From Leptospirillum sp. (GTDB lineage: Bacteria; Nitrospirota; Leptospirillia; Leptospirillales; Leptospirillaceae), in contig DAHWKF010000012.1 of assembly GCA_027343785.1 (NCBI GenBank), positions 1-32,684 on the forward strand: a stretch of DNA of 32,684 nucleotides, in the 5' to 3' direction. The notes beneath the pieces were generated by a model that ran no database searches, was not told the origin of the DNA, and saw only the letters and a list, made by a program, of their open reading frames with translations. This document shows, one piece after another, positions 1-6,630 of this stretch (position 1 is its first letter; each line of letters starts with the position of its first letter). Both the position numbers and the translations under genes were made by a program.

Positions 1-992
1 AGGTCGAAGACCAGGTCGTCGATAGACTGCATGGCGCGTCTGACAAGAGGATGATCGATGGCGTATCCTTCCAGCCTGAGGGCCAGAACGCTATTGGCCA
101 TTGCAGGATAGATGGCGCCCAGCCCCCCCTCCCCTTTCATCCTCGGAATCAGCCAGTCCAACGCTTTCTTGAGCGCCTTGCGCCGCAGGAAAGCTGGCGG
201 ATGGCGGTTCCATGACTGAAGGATACGGTCCACGACAAAAAAGAGATTTTTCCAGGAGAGGAGTTTTTTGTCCCAGGCGTAGTGGACCCTGACTTCGTGC
301 ATGGGGGTGATGAAAAGCTCCCGTATTCCTTGTTCGGGAGACAGCTCCACGAGAGGCTTGTGATGATAAATAAACAGGAGAGGAACAATGACCGTTCTGG
401 ACCAGTAGGAAACCGTATAGATCGACAAGGGAAACCATCGGGGAAGGAGAATCATTTCCGGTGGCAAGGCCGGTACGCCTTTCCAGTCGTATTGTCCGAA
501 AAGGGCGAGTGTGATCCGGGTAAAAACATTCACGTTGATCGCCCCGCCCCTCTCCAGAACCAGGGCCCTGGCTCTCTGCATCGCCGGATGGTCTGCCGTG
601 TACCCCAAAAGCTTGAGGGCCAGGTACGCTTTCACCGTGGCGCTGATGTCCGCCGGCCCACCGTGGTAGAGCGGCCATCCACCGTCTTCCCCCTGAGACT
701 CCAGGATAAAGGGAGCGGCTCGCTGGAAAAAAGAATCCAGCTGGCGGCCCACCAGGAACTGGAGCAAGACATATTCGGATGTGATCGTCACATCCGCTTC
801 CAGGGGTTCTACCCAATAACCTTCTTCAAACTGTCGGGACAAGAGCGACTTTTTCGCCAATCCGATCGTCTCTTCCAGACTGATCTGATCTACCGGAGCG
901 CCTCTCTCCTCCTGTCCGGCGGGCACATCGTTTCCGTCCAGGGAACCAGCCATTCCACCTCTCTCCGACGACGGATTTCTTCCTTCCAACAT
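1..992 (-). CDS. shc: Squalene-hopene cyclase, N-terminal half (cut by left edge)
   Basis: This enzyme cyclises squalene to hopene/hopanol, the first committed step of hopanoid synthesis, as a monotopic inner-membrane protein. The minus-strand frame is open from 992 to the window edge (330 codons); the family is about 650 residues, so the C-terminal half with the DxDD acid motif lies outside. Visible family signatures are GYWVEPLEADVT followed by an EYVLLQF helix (residues 58-80), a QW repeat QGEDGGW (100-106) followed by LYHGGPADISATVKAYLALK, and GLGAIYPAMANSVLALRLEGY near the edge. The start is uncertain: ATG at 992 follows GAGGAGGGG closely, and ATG at 953 follows AGAGGTGGA with good spacing. 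A stop lies in frame just upstream of 992. Frames on both strands across this stretch are open and misleading; only this one shows family motifs. Confidence 0.93.
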   Translation of the reverse strand, partial: MLEGRNPSSERGGMAGSLDGNDVPAGQEERGAPVDQISLEETIGLAKKSLLSRQFEEGYWVEPLEADVTITSEYVLLQFLVGRQLDSFFQRAAPFILESQGEDGGWPLYHGGPADISATVKAYLALKLLGYTADHPAMQRARALVLERGGAINVNVFTRITLALFGQYDWKGVPALPPEMILLPRWFPLSIYTVSYWSRTVIVPLLFIYHHKPLVELSPEQGIRELFITPMHEVRVHYAWDKKLLSWKNLFFVVDRILQSWNRHPPAFLRRKALKKALDWLIPRMKGEGGLGAIYPAMANSVLALRLEGYAIDHPLVRRAMQSIDDLVFD

Positions 993-1162
993 CCCCTCCT
1001 CAAATACCGAGCGACCAAGCCTTCAGACCGGAGGCGCATCCTACAAAAAGAGGACTTTCCTCGGCCCCCTCACCTGGCAGAGGGGGAGACCGGGCTCAAT
1101 CATTCGTCAGGCGTTCCGGCGCGGACAAAAAACCCCGAAAAGACTCAACACAACAGGCCCCA

Positions 1163-1185
1163 GGATGCAAAGACAGATTGCATCC
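1163..1185 (-). repeat. Perfect 8-bp inverted repeat in the predicted shc leader
   Basis: GGATGCAA (1163-1170) and TTGCATCC (1178-1185) flank a 7-nt loop. In the minus-strand transcript the hairpin would lie about 25-45 nt after the predicted start site. No T-run follows directly, so it is not a simple terminator. The rest of 993-1449 holds the promoters and the hairpin at 1364, and no convincing gene. Confidence 0.5.
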
Positions 1186-1217
1186 ATCCGGACCGGAAGG
1201 CCTTCAACCAAACAATT

Positions 1218-1246
1218 ATTGTATGGGCGCCATGGCCGCCGGTCAA
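1218..1246 (-). promoter_or_regulatory. Predicted sigma70 promoter for shc
   Basis: On the minus strand TTGACC (1241-1246) and TACAAT (1218-1223) are separated by exactly 17 nt, each hexamer 5/6 to consensus. Transcription would begin near 1210, leaving about 220 nt of leader before the cyclase start. Confidence 0.6.
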
Positions 1247-1337
1247 GGAAATAAGGCCTTTCGTTCCCCGATATCGTCTAAAACGGACGGCAGGAATGAA
1301 TAAAGATCGTTCCTTGCCCTTCTTTCCGGTCATCGGG

Positions 1338-1387
1338 TAAAATGTAAAGGTTATGGAGTTGTGGAACCGGAGATAATCTCCCGGTTC
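1338..1387 (+). promoter_or_regulatory. Weak promoter and hairpin ahead of the 1450 gene
   Basis: A TAAAAT box (1338-1343) has TTGCCC 18 nt upstream, a modest sigma70 match. Downstream, GAACCGG (1364-1370) and CCGGTTC (1381-1387) form a stem that extends inward through AGA/TCT with one bulged C, leaving a three-base loop. The hairpin would sit in the 5' leader of the plus-strand gene starting at 1450. Confidence 0.3.
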
Positions 1388-1449
1388 TTCCGCCAGAAAG
1401 GCAGATCTCCTCAGATTTTATCAGTCCGTTAAGTCACGACCGGAGTACC

Positions 1450-2046
1450 ATGGCCACTTCCAGACAACAAAAAAACCAGACTGAAATCAGGAAACCGGAG
1501 CAACCCTCGAACGGGTCTCCTTTTCAGGAGCTGCCCGACGAGGAGTTCTTCAGCCCCTCCCGTCCCCGGGAAGAACCCGGTTTCAGTCCGGTCACCATCG
1601 CGATCTATATCGTTATCGGTCTATTGCTTGTGGCCGGAATAGGGGGTTCCATCGTCGGATTCCGGAATACGCCCCTGTGGATTTCCCATACGCCCGTGTC
1701 AAAACGGAGCATCAGCACACGGACGACCTTCAGGGAAATCCATGGCAATGGATGGACACTGACGTTCCAGATGATGCTCAGTCCCTCCGTCGCCTATTTC
1801 AAAACCCACCTGACGGGAAAGGTTCCCGTGAAGTACCAGCTGATCGGAGCAAGTTACAAGATCGGAAACGGTTCCGTGATTCCGCTGAAACTGCCACCGG
1901 CCTATCTGCTCTTTGAACCGCTTTCCCCCGACGAAACCACGGAAAGGACCCTCTGGCTCGGCGGATCTCCTGTCAACTCCATCACCCTGCAGATCCGGAT
2001 CGACGACGGACAAGGGATCCGGAGCGAGAGCCTCACTTTCGACTAG
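1450..2046 (+). CDS. Single-pass membrane protein of unknown function
   Basis: I do not recognise this 198-residue protein. It has a polar, proline-rich N-terminus (about residues 1-46), one hydrophobic segment (about 47-70, VTIAIYIVIGLLLVAGIGGSIVGF), and a C-terminal domain of about 125 residues with a beta-rich look, presumably periplasmic. There is no signal peptidase site or lipobox. The ATG follows GGAG with 5-nt spacing. It is the only plus-strand gene in the left 23 kb, and its last 14 bases overlap the 3' end of the DUF167 gene on the other strand. Codon use looks like that of its neighbours, which supports a real gene, but no function can be offered. Confidence 0.75.
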   Translation: MATSRQQKNQTEIRKPEQPSNGSPFQELPDEEFFSPSRPREEPGFSPVTIAIYIVIGLLLVAGIGGSIVGFRNTPLWISHTPVSKRSISTRTTFREIHGNGWTLTFQMMLSPSVAYFKTHLTGKVPVKYQLIGASYKIGNGSVIPLKLPPAYLLFEPLSPDETTERTLWLGGSPVNSITLQIRIDDGQGIRSESLTFD

Positions 2047-2413
2047 CCGGAGCATCCGGTGATCTGTCCGCAAGCGACTCTCCACATCCTTTGTCGAGAG
2101 CGCGTGCAATCCTTTCCCGGAGTTCTGCGTCTTCCATTCCGCTCAAGGACACCGCTTTCTCCCGGCTGGTCAGCCCCTTTTCTACCCGGATCCGGGAGGA
2201 TGGACAGTCCAGCCATCGGGACAGATCCGCGACCAGACGCTCATTGGCTTTTCCGGCACGGGCCGGTGCCGAAATATCGGCTACCAGGATCTCTTCCGAC
2301 TGAAACAGGACATCCCTCTTTTTTCCGGGACGCACCCGTAACCGTACAATGCCGTTCCTGACCGTCCGGATCAGCCAATCCGGGACGACGATCTCAGGAG
2401 TCTTCGCGGACAT
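2033..2413 (-). CDS. DUF167/YggU family protein
   Basis: A small soluble protein of 126 residues matching the DUF167 (YggU) family, whose biochemical role is not established. The family core is visible as VRLRVRPGKKRDV, then ADISAPARAGKANERLVADLSRWL and SSRIRVEKGLTSREKAVSLSG, the usual pattern of this alpha/beta fold. I chose ATG at 2413 because AAGGA lies 5 nt upstream; it overlaps the end of divIVA by 20 nt, which suggests translational coupling. A longer upstream extension of the frame runs antiparallel to nothing but overlaps divIVA entirely and is discarded. It is the last gene of the dcw operon in this window, and I saw no strong terminator after it. Confidence 0.85.
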   Translation of the reverse strand: MSAKTPEIVVPDWLIRTVRNGIVRLRVRPGKKRDVLFQSEEILVADISAPARAGKANERLVADLSRWLDCPSSRIRVEKGLTSREKAVSLSGMEDAELRERIARALDKGCGESLADRSPDAPASRK

Positions 2414-2921
2414 CCGATTCCTTTTCCCCGGATCCGGCGGGAGGCGGCGGCCAGGACAGAAGATTCCATTGGGCCTCCAGATTCTCCAGTGTCCGGACCA
2501 TCTCTCCGGTGTCCTTCTTGATCCGGGCCAGTTCAAGGAGCCAGCTTTCCCGTGTACGGGCAAACCAATCCTCCGCCCGACGACGCCGTTCTTCCGCGTC
2601 TGACAGGATCTCCCGGGCGGACAAGTCCGCGTCCCGGATAACCTCTCCGGCCTCCTTACGGGCTGCCTCAAGGGTGTTCTGCGCTTGCATCTTGGCTTCC
2701 AACAAGGTATCCGACAGAAGCCTTTCCTTTTTCTCAAGCTCAGACACGAGGCTCTCCACCCGGGCCAGTTGTTCGGACTGGGTACGGTAGGCGGCGAGGA
2801 GTTCCGTCATTTCATCGGAAATACGGACAAGGGTATCGTCCACCTCCTTGGGTTCGTACCCCCGAAAAACCCTTGAAAATTCGAGATGTCTGATTTCATC
2901 GATACGTCCCTGGTCGATCAT
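2394..2921 (-). CDS. divIVA: DivIVA-domain coiled-coil protein
   Basis: DivIVA proteins bind negatively curved membrane and recruit polar or septal partners. This 175-residue protein carries the family N-terminus (EIRHLEFSRVFRGYEPKEVDDTLVRI, about residues 8-34), which matches the conserved EFxxxxRGYxxxEVdxfl pattern, then a long charged coiled coil (about 35-150) rich in E, R, K and A, and a proline-rich tail. The ATG follows AAAGGAG with 9-nt spacing. It lies downstream of yggT and overlaps the DUF167 gene, the same neighbourhood as in Gram-positive ylm clusters, which supports a role in cell-envelope growth or division. Whether it localises to poles or septum in this organism is unknown. 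Confidence 0.88.
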   Translation of the reverse strand: MIDQGRIDEIRHLEFSRVFRGYEPKEVDDTLVRISDEMTELLAAYRTQSEQLARVESLVSELEKKERLLSDTLLEAKMQAQNTLEAARKEAGEVIRDADLSAREILSDAEERRRRAEDWFARTRESWLLELARIKKDTGEMVRTLENLEAQWNLLSWPPPPAGSGEKESDVREDS

Positions 2922-2969
2922 GGAGCATTTCTCCTTTCTGGAAATAAGGATCCGAACAAACCCGGCTGG

Positions 2970-3206
2970 CTAATAGAGAAAGTGCTGGATGACCTGAATG
3001 AGAAATATCGCGATAAGCGGAGAAATATCCATGCCTGCCAGCTTTTCCGGAGGAACGAGCCGCCGGAGGGGAGCGAGCACCGGTTCGGTGATCTGGTGAA
3101 GGATGCGGACAACCGGATTCGACGGATCCGGCGACACCCAGGATATCAATGCCCGGATAATGATGATCCAGGAGTAGAGTGTCAGTAGACGGTCAATGGC
3201 GAGAAT
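2970..3206 (-). CDS. yggT: YggT family membrane protein (YlmG-like), unusual start
   Basis: A small integral membrane protein of the YggT/YlmG family, linked to division or envelope homeostasis though the mechanism is unsettled. The family core is clear: a first hydrophobic segment (LLTLYSWIIIIRALISWV), the conserved SPDPSNPVVRILHQITEPVLAPLRRLVPP loop, and a second hydrophobic segment (MDISPLIAIFLIQVIQHFLY). The start is a problem. There is no ATG or GTG near the core; the nearest TTG (3254) would overlap proC by 62 nt and lacks a ribosome site. AGGGAGG lies 6 nt before an ATT at 3206, which would give 78 residues, close to the family length, and overlap proC by 14 nt. I use that ATT as the best guess. 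Confidence 0.75.
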   Translation of the reverse strand: MLAIDRLLTLYSWIIIIRALISWVSPDPSNPVVRILHQITEPVLAPLRRLVPPEKLAGMDISPLIAIFLIQVIQHFLY

Positions 3207-4062
3207 CGGATCCCTCCCTGCTGATTGTGGATGACATGTTCTTCGATCGTTCAACCATCCGGGAAATGGCGTGGATGAAAGCTCCCCGGACCCCTCTTTC
3301 TTCCAGCGCCACAACGCCTTCAATCGTGGTACCGGCCGGAGATGCGACCCGTTTTCGCAGTTCCGACGGATCCAGACCCTCGTCCAGAATCAGCGAGGCG
3401 GTTCCCTTGAGCATCTGGGCGGAAAGAAAAATCGCGTCCTCCCGTTTCAGTCCATGGCGAACCCCCGCGTCGGCCAGGGATTCGAGAACCATCGCCATCA
3501 GCCCCGGTCCCGACCCTGCCAGCGCTGTCGCCACGTCAAAATCCTTCTCCGGAAGCATCATAACACGCCCCAGTTCCAGAAAAATGCGGGAAACCCGGGA
3601 GAGGTCATCGGAGTTGGCCCGGGCGCCGGGCGCCACCACCGTCATCCCTTCTCCCCGTGTCAGGGCGAGGTTGGACATGGTCCGGATCCAACGCCAGTCG
3701 GGAAGAGCCTCTTCAAGGAGGTCCAGTGGTGTCCCCGCCATCACTGAAACGCCGAGAGGACGGGCCTCCATCTTCCGGAGGGAAGTTGCCAGGCCTAAGA
3801 ACAGGGATGGCTTGACAGCCCAGAACACCAGGGAAGGGGGTGCGGTTTCCCCCAACCGGAGCAGATCCGACACACCGCCGACCGTTTCGACATTCCCTTC
3901 CCTCAACAGGCGCTCGCGAACCCCGGGATCCGGGTCGCATACCACTGTCCGCGCAGACTCGCCCTGTCGACCCAGCTTTCTGAAACCTGAGAGGAACGCC
4001 TGTCCCATCCTTCCCGCGCCGATCACCCAGCAAACATCAGCCCCCGCCAACGACTGGCTCAC
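3193..4062 (-). CDS. proC: Pyrroline-5-carboxylate reductase
   Basis: This enzyme reduces pyrroline-5-carboxylate to proline with NAD(P)H, the last step of proline synthesis, in the cytosol. The N-terminal Rossmann motif VIGAGRMGQAF is at about residues 13-23, and the C-terminal family signature SPAGTTIEGVVALEERGVRGAF is intact, as is the ALAGSGPGLMAMVLESLADAG segment of the dimer domain. I chose GTG at 4062 because GGGAGGGG precedes it by a few bases, giving 289 residues. An ATG at 4098 gives 12 more residues but overlaps yggS by 62 nt. The gene sits between yggS and yggT, a frequent association in bacteria. Confidence 0.93.
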   Translation of the reverse strand: MSQSLAGADVCWVIGAGRMGQAFLSGFRKLGRQGESARTVVCDPDPGVRERLLREGNVETVGGVSDLLRLGETAPPSLVFWAVKPSLFLGLATSLRKMEARPLGVSVMAGTPLDLLEEALPDWRWIRTMSNLALTRGEGMTVVAPGARANSDDLSRVSRIFLELGRVMMLPEKDFDVATALAGSGPGLMAMVLESLADAGVRHGLKREDAIFLSAQMLKGTASLILDEGLDPSELRKRVASPAGTTIEGVVALEERGVRGAFIHAISRMVERSKNMSSTISREGSDSRH

Positions 4063-4750
4063 GTTCCCCTCCCGTTTTCTCAAAGAAATATCGACCAATG
4101 CGGATTTCCGTCGACCCCGCTGCCACCGCTTCCCGGAAATCGTCCGTCATCCCCATCGACAATGTCTTCCCTCCATCGGGAAAAAACCGGTCATACAAGA
4201 CCCGACCCTGTCGGAAAACGGCCAGGGAGGCTTCCCTGTTGCCCGGAGGAGGGCCCATGACCAGAAATCCCGAAACGGACAATTCCGGCCAGCCTTGACA
4301 TTCTTCCATCAGGATTTCCACCTCCTCGTCGCGCACGCCGGAGCGCCCGGCGATACCCGTGAGGTTGATTTCCAGCAGGACCTCCTGCCGAATTCCCGAC
4401 CGACCGGCCTCCCGCGCCAGAGCGGGAAGAATGGACGGCCGGTCGATGGTCTCCACCCGGTAGACCGGCCGGTATCCCTGTCGAATCGAGCGTCGTTGCA
4501 GGGCCCCGATGAAATGGAAAAAAGGCTGAAAGGGGAGGCGCTGAAAAAAGTCAATCCGGTGGCCCAGCGATTCCCACCTGTTTTCCGCAAGATGGCGCAG
4601 ACCCGCTTCAAAAAGTGCCAGCGCATCCGCATCCGACCGGCCTTTCGTGACACCGACAATTCCGGGGAATTCGCCGCCCGGAGAAGCTCTGGAAATCTCC
4701 GCCCGGAGAGTCTCCAGCCGGGCCGATAAAACGTCCCGCAACGTCTCCAT
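4037..4750 (-). CDS. yggS: YggS family PLP homeostasis protein (PLPBP)
   Basis: A cytosolic pyridoxal-phosphate-binding protein with no known catalysis, thought to buffer PLP and influence amino acid pools. It has the single-domain alanine-racemase-like barrel of 237 residues. The PLP lysine is expected at K36 in GVTKGRSDADAL; other family stretches are LAENRWESL, FHFIGALQRR (usually HFIGxLQxNK), LLEINLTGIAGRSG and LSMGMTDDFREAVAAGSTEIRIGRYFF. The ATG at 4750 comes 8 nt after the pgeF stop with only a weak ribosome site, so coupling to pgeF is likely. It is the counterpart of ylmE in Gram-positive division clusters. A 127-residue upstream extension of the frame overlaps pgeF and is rejected. 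Confidence 0.92.
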   Translation of the reverse strand: METLRDVLSARLETLRAEISRASPGGEFPGIVGVTKGRSDADALALFEAGLRHLAENRWESLGHRIDFFQRLPFQPFFHFIGALQRRSIRQGYRPVYRVETIDRPSILPALAREAGRSGIRQEVLLEINLTGIAGRSGVRDEEVEILMEECQGWPELSVSGFLVMGPPPGNREASLAVFRQGRVLYDRFFPDGGKTLSMGMTDDFREAVAAGSTEIRIGRYFFEKTGGEREPVVGGG

Positions 4751-4758
4751 CCGCCGGA

Positions 4759-5409
4759 TTACCCGCTTCTCCGGATAAAATTCAGCATGCTCCTCCCCGC
4801 CCGCTTCTCGCCCATCCCGCGATGGGAGTAAAACAACTCCGGATGGCAGACGGTGCACAGGGGAATTTCCCCGATAGACTTGTCCTGAAATCCGGCCTGC
4901 TCCAGCTGATAACGAACCAGACCCGGCAGATCCAGACGTGGCCGGCCGGACGCTCCGGACCAGCCAGGCCACAGTTGTCGGACTTCCGACCACACTTCCT
5001 CTCCGACCGGGTAGCAGCACGACTTGACGGAAGGACCGATCACCGCCAGAAATTCTCCGGGAGACATTCCGGAGGCCGCCTGCAAAAGACGAATCGCCTC
5101 CGGCACGATTCCCCGGACGGCCCCTCGCCATCCGGCGTGGACCGCCGCCACATGGCGACCTTCAGGGTCGGAGATCAGGACGGGAAGGCAGTCGGCCGTC
5201 CACACGGCCACCGATATGCCGGAGGCGGAGGTCCAGCCGCCGTCGGCTTCCGGCGGGGGCCCTTCCTGCTCCCCGTCGCCCACCTCCAGCACTTTCTGGC
5301 CATGGACCTGCCGGAAAAAGCGGACTTCCGCCCCCGCGGGTTCGGAGAACCGGGTCCCGAAACCATGTCCGATCCCCCGAACAAGAAGGAGGGGATGCCG
5401 GAGAAACAC
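4759..5409 (-). CDS. pgeF: PgeF/YfiH (YlmD) laccase-domain protein
   Basis: Proteins of this family have been described as peptidoglycan editing factors that correct mis-incorporated residues in muropeptide precursors, and as purine nucleoside phosphorylases. The 216-residue protein shows the metal-site pattern: H36 in RQVHGQKV, C74 in WTADCLPVL and H91 in VHAGWRGAVRGI. IGPSVKSCCYPVGEEV and a C-terminal YSHRGMGEKRAGR segment complete the family match. The GTG start at 5409 abuts the ftsZ stop (TAAGTG), with GGGGAG 8 nt upstream. Its position directly after ftsZ is that of ylmD in Gram-positive bacteria, which favours the envelope role. Confidence 0.92.
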   Translation of the reverse strand: MFLRHPLLLVRGIGHGFGTRFSEPAGAEVRFFRQVHGQKVLEVGDGEQEGPPPEADGGWTSASGISVAVWTADCLPVLISDPEGRHVAAVHAGWRGAVRGIVPEAIRLLQAASGMSPGEFLAVIGPSVKSCCYPVGEEVWSEVRQLWPGWSGASGRPRLDLPGLVRYQLEQAGFQDKSIGEIPLCTVCHPELFYSHRGMGEKRAGRSMLNFIRRSG

Positions 5410-6582
5410 TTAGGAATCTCCCCGCTTTCTCCAGATGGCAGGACGGTCAAATTCATCCCCGGAAGACGGAGGCTGCGGAGGGAGACGGTCTGACGGATAG
5501 CCCATTCCCGCACTTCCCGGAGACCGCTGTTTGCGGAGGTAAGCGGGGATCTCCTGGATCTGCTCCGGATCCAGCGTTTCTTCTTCCGGGAGGGATTCCG
5601 GCTGCTCGTCGTCCCTGTCGAAACCGGCCGCAATCACCGTAATGCGGATTTCCTCCCGCGGCTCATCTTCGACCACCGTTCCGAAGATCATGTTGATTCC
5701 CTTGTCCCCCTCTTCCTGGATCAGCCTGGACGCCTCGATGACCTCGTGCAGCGTCATGTCCGACCCGCCATGAAAGTTGACCAGAACACCCCGGGCTCCC
5801 CGGATGGAGGCATCTTCGAGCAACGGGCTGTTGATGGCGTGTTTAGCCGCAACACTCGCGCGACCTTCCCCCCGCCCGACGCCGATACCCATGACGGCTC
5901 TTCCCATCCGCGCCATTGTCGTCTTGACGTCCGCAAAATCCAGATTGATCAGTCCGGGTCGGGTGATGATGTCCGATATTCCCTGGACGCCCTGGCGCAG
6001 GATGTCGTCTGCCTTCTTGAAGGCGTCGGTAATCGGAACGCTCTTGTCGACCACAGACAGGAGGCGGTCGTTCGGTATGATGATCAGCGTATCCGTGGTT
6101 CGTTTCAATTCCTGGAGACCTTCCAGGGCGTTTTTTTCCCTCTTGGGGCCTTCGAATCCGAACGGACGGGTGACCACGGCCACCGTCAGGGCGCCTGATT
6201 CCATCGCTACCTGGGAGATGACCGGTGCGGCACCGGTTCCGGTTCCCCCTCCCATACCGGCTGTGACGAAGACCATGTCGGCACCTTTCAGGACACCGCG
6301 GATTTTTTCGATATCTTCCATGGCCGCCCGTCGTCCGACCTCGGGATTCGCCCCGGCTCCGAGGCCCCTTGAAAGCTGTCCTCCAATCTGGATCCGTTGG
6401 GCCGAAATTCCGTTCAGCGCCTGCAGGTCGGTGTTGACCGCCACAAACTCCACCCCGGTGACCTTTTCGCGGACCATGGTGTTCACGGCGTTGCATCCGC
6501 CCCCACCAACGCCCACTACAAGGATACGGGCTTCCAGAAGTCCGGACTGCTCGTAGTCTATCAAGGGTTCCCTGTCGTCCAT
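5410..6582 (-). CDS. ftsZ: Cell division protein FtsZ
   Basis: The tubulin-like GTPase that polymerises into the cytokinetic ring. Nucleotide-binding motifs are intact: GVGGGGCNAVN (residues 24-34) and the tubulin signature GMGGGTGTGAAP (109-120), with the T7-loop NLDFADVKT. The 390-residue length is normal. The C-terminal region is odd: a classical FtsA-binding peptide, EIPAYLRKQ (344-352), is followed by a 22-residue Pro/Ser/Gly linker and a second peptide-like end, EFDRPAIWRKRGDS (377-390). GGAG precedes the ATG at 8-nt spacing. It follows ftsA by 48 nt, and pgeF starts right at its stop. Confidence 0.98.
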   Translation of the reverse strand: MDDREPLIDYEQSGLLEARILVVGVGGGGCNAVNTMVREKVTGVEFVAVNTDLQALNGISAQRIQIGGQLSRGLGAGANPEVGRRAAMEDIEKIRGVLKGADMVFVTAGMGGGTGTGAAPVISQVAMESGALTVAVVTRPFGFEGPKREKNALEGLQELKRTTDTLIIIPNDRLLSVVDKSVPITDAFKKADDILRQGVQGISDIITRPGLINLDFADVKTTMARMGRAVMGIGVGRGEGRASVAAKHAINSPLLEDASIRGARGVLVNFHGGSDMTLHEVIEASRLIQEEGDKGINMIFGTVVEDEPREEIRITVIAAGFDRDDEQPESLPEEETLDPEQIQEIPAYLRKQRSPGSAGMGYPSDRLPPQPPSSGDEFDRPAIWRKRGDS

Positions 6583-6630
6583 CAGTCAAACTCCATTACG
6601 GAAAACGCACGTCTCCCGAAGGGGAGGGTT

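Noticed and set aside
91..816. Open frame of 241 residues on the minus strand at the left end
   Set aside because: It is an out-of-frame reading of the cyclase gene; low complexity in R, G, P and S and no family motif.
282..1340. Long open frame on the plus strand over the cyclase
   Set aside because: It is the codon-aligned complement of the squalene-hopene cyclase and shows no protein family features.
2047..2059. CCGGA-GCA-TCCGG hairpin as terminator for the 1450 gene
   Set aside because: Only 5 bp, no T-run, and it lies inside the DUF167 coding sequence.
3179..4729. 516-residue plus-strand frame opposite proC and yggS
   Set aside because: Antisense shadow caused by GC-rich codon use; the opposite strand has two clear conserved genes.
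4751..5131. 127-residue N-terminal extension of YggS
   Set aside because: It overlaps pgeF in another frame and does not match the PLP-binding family.
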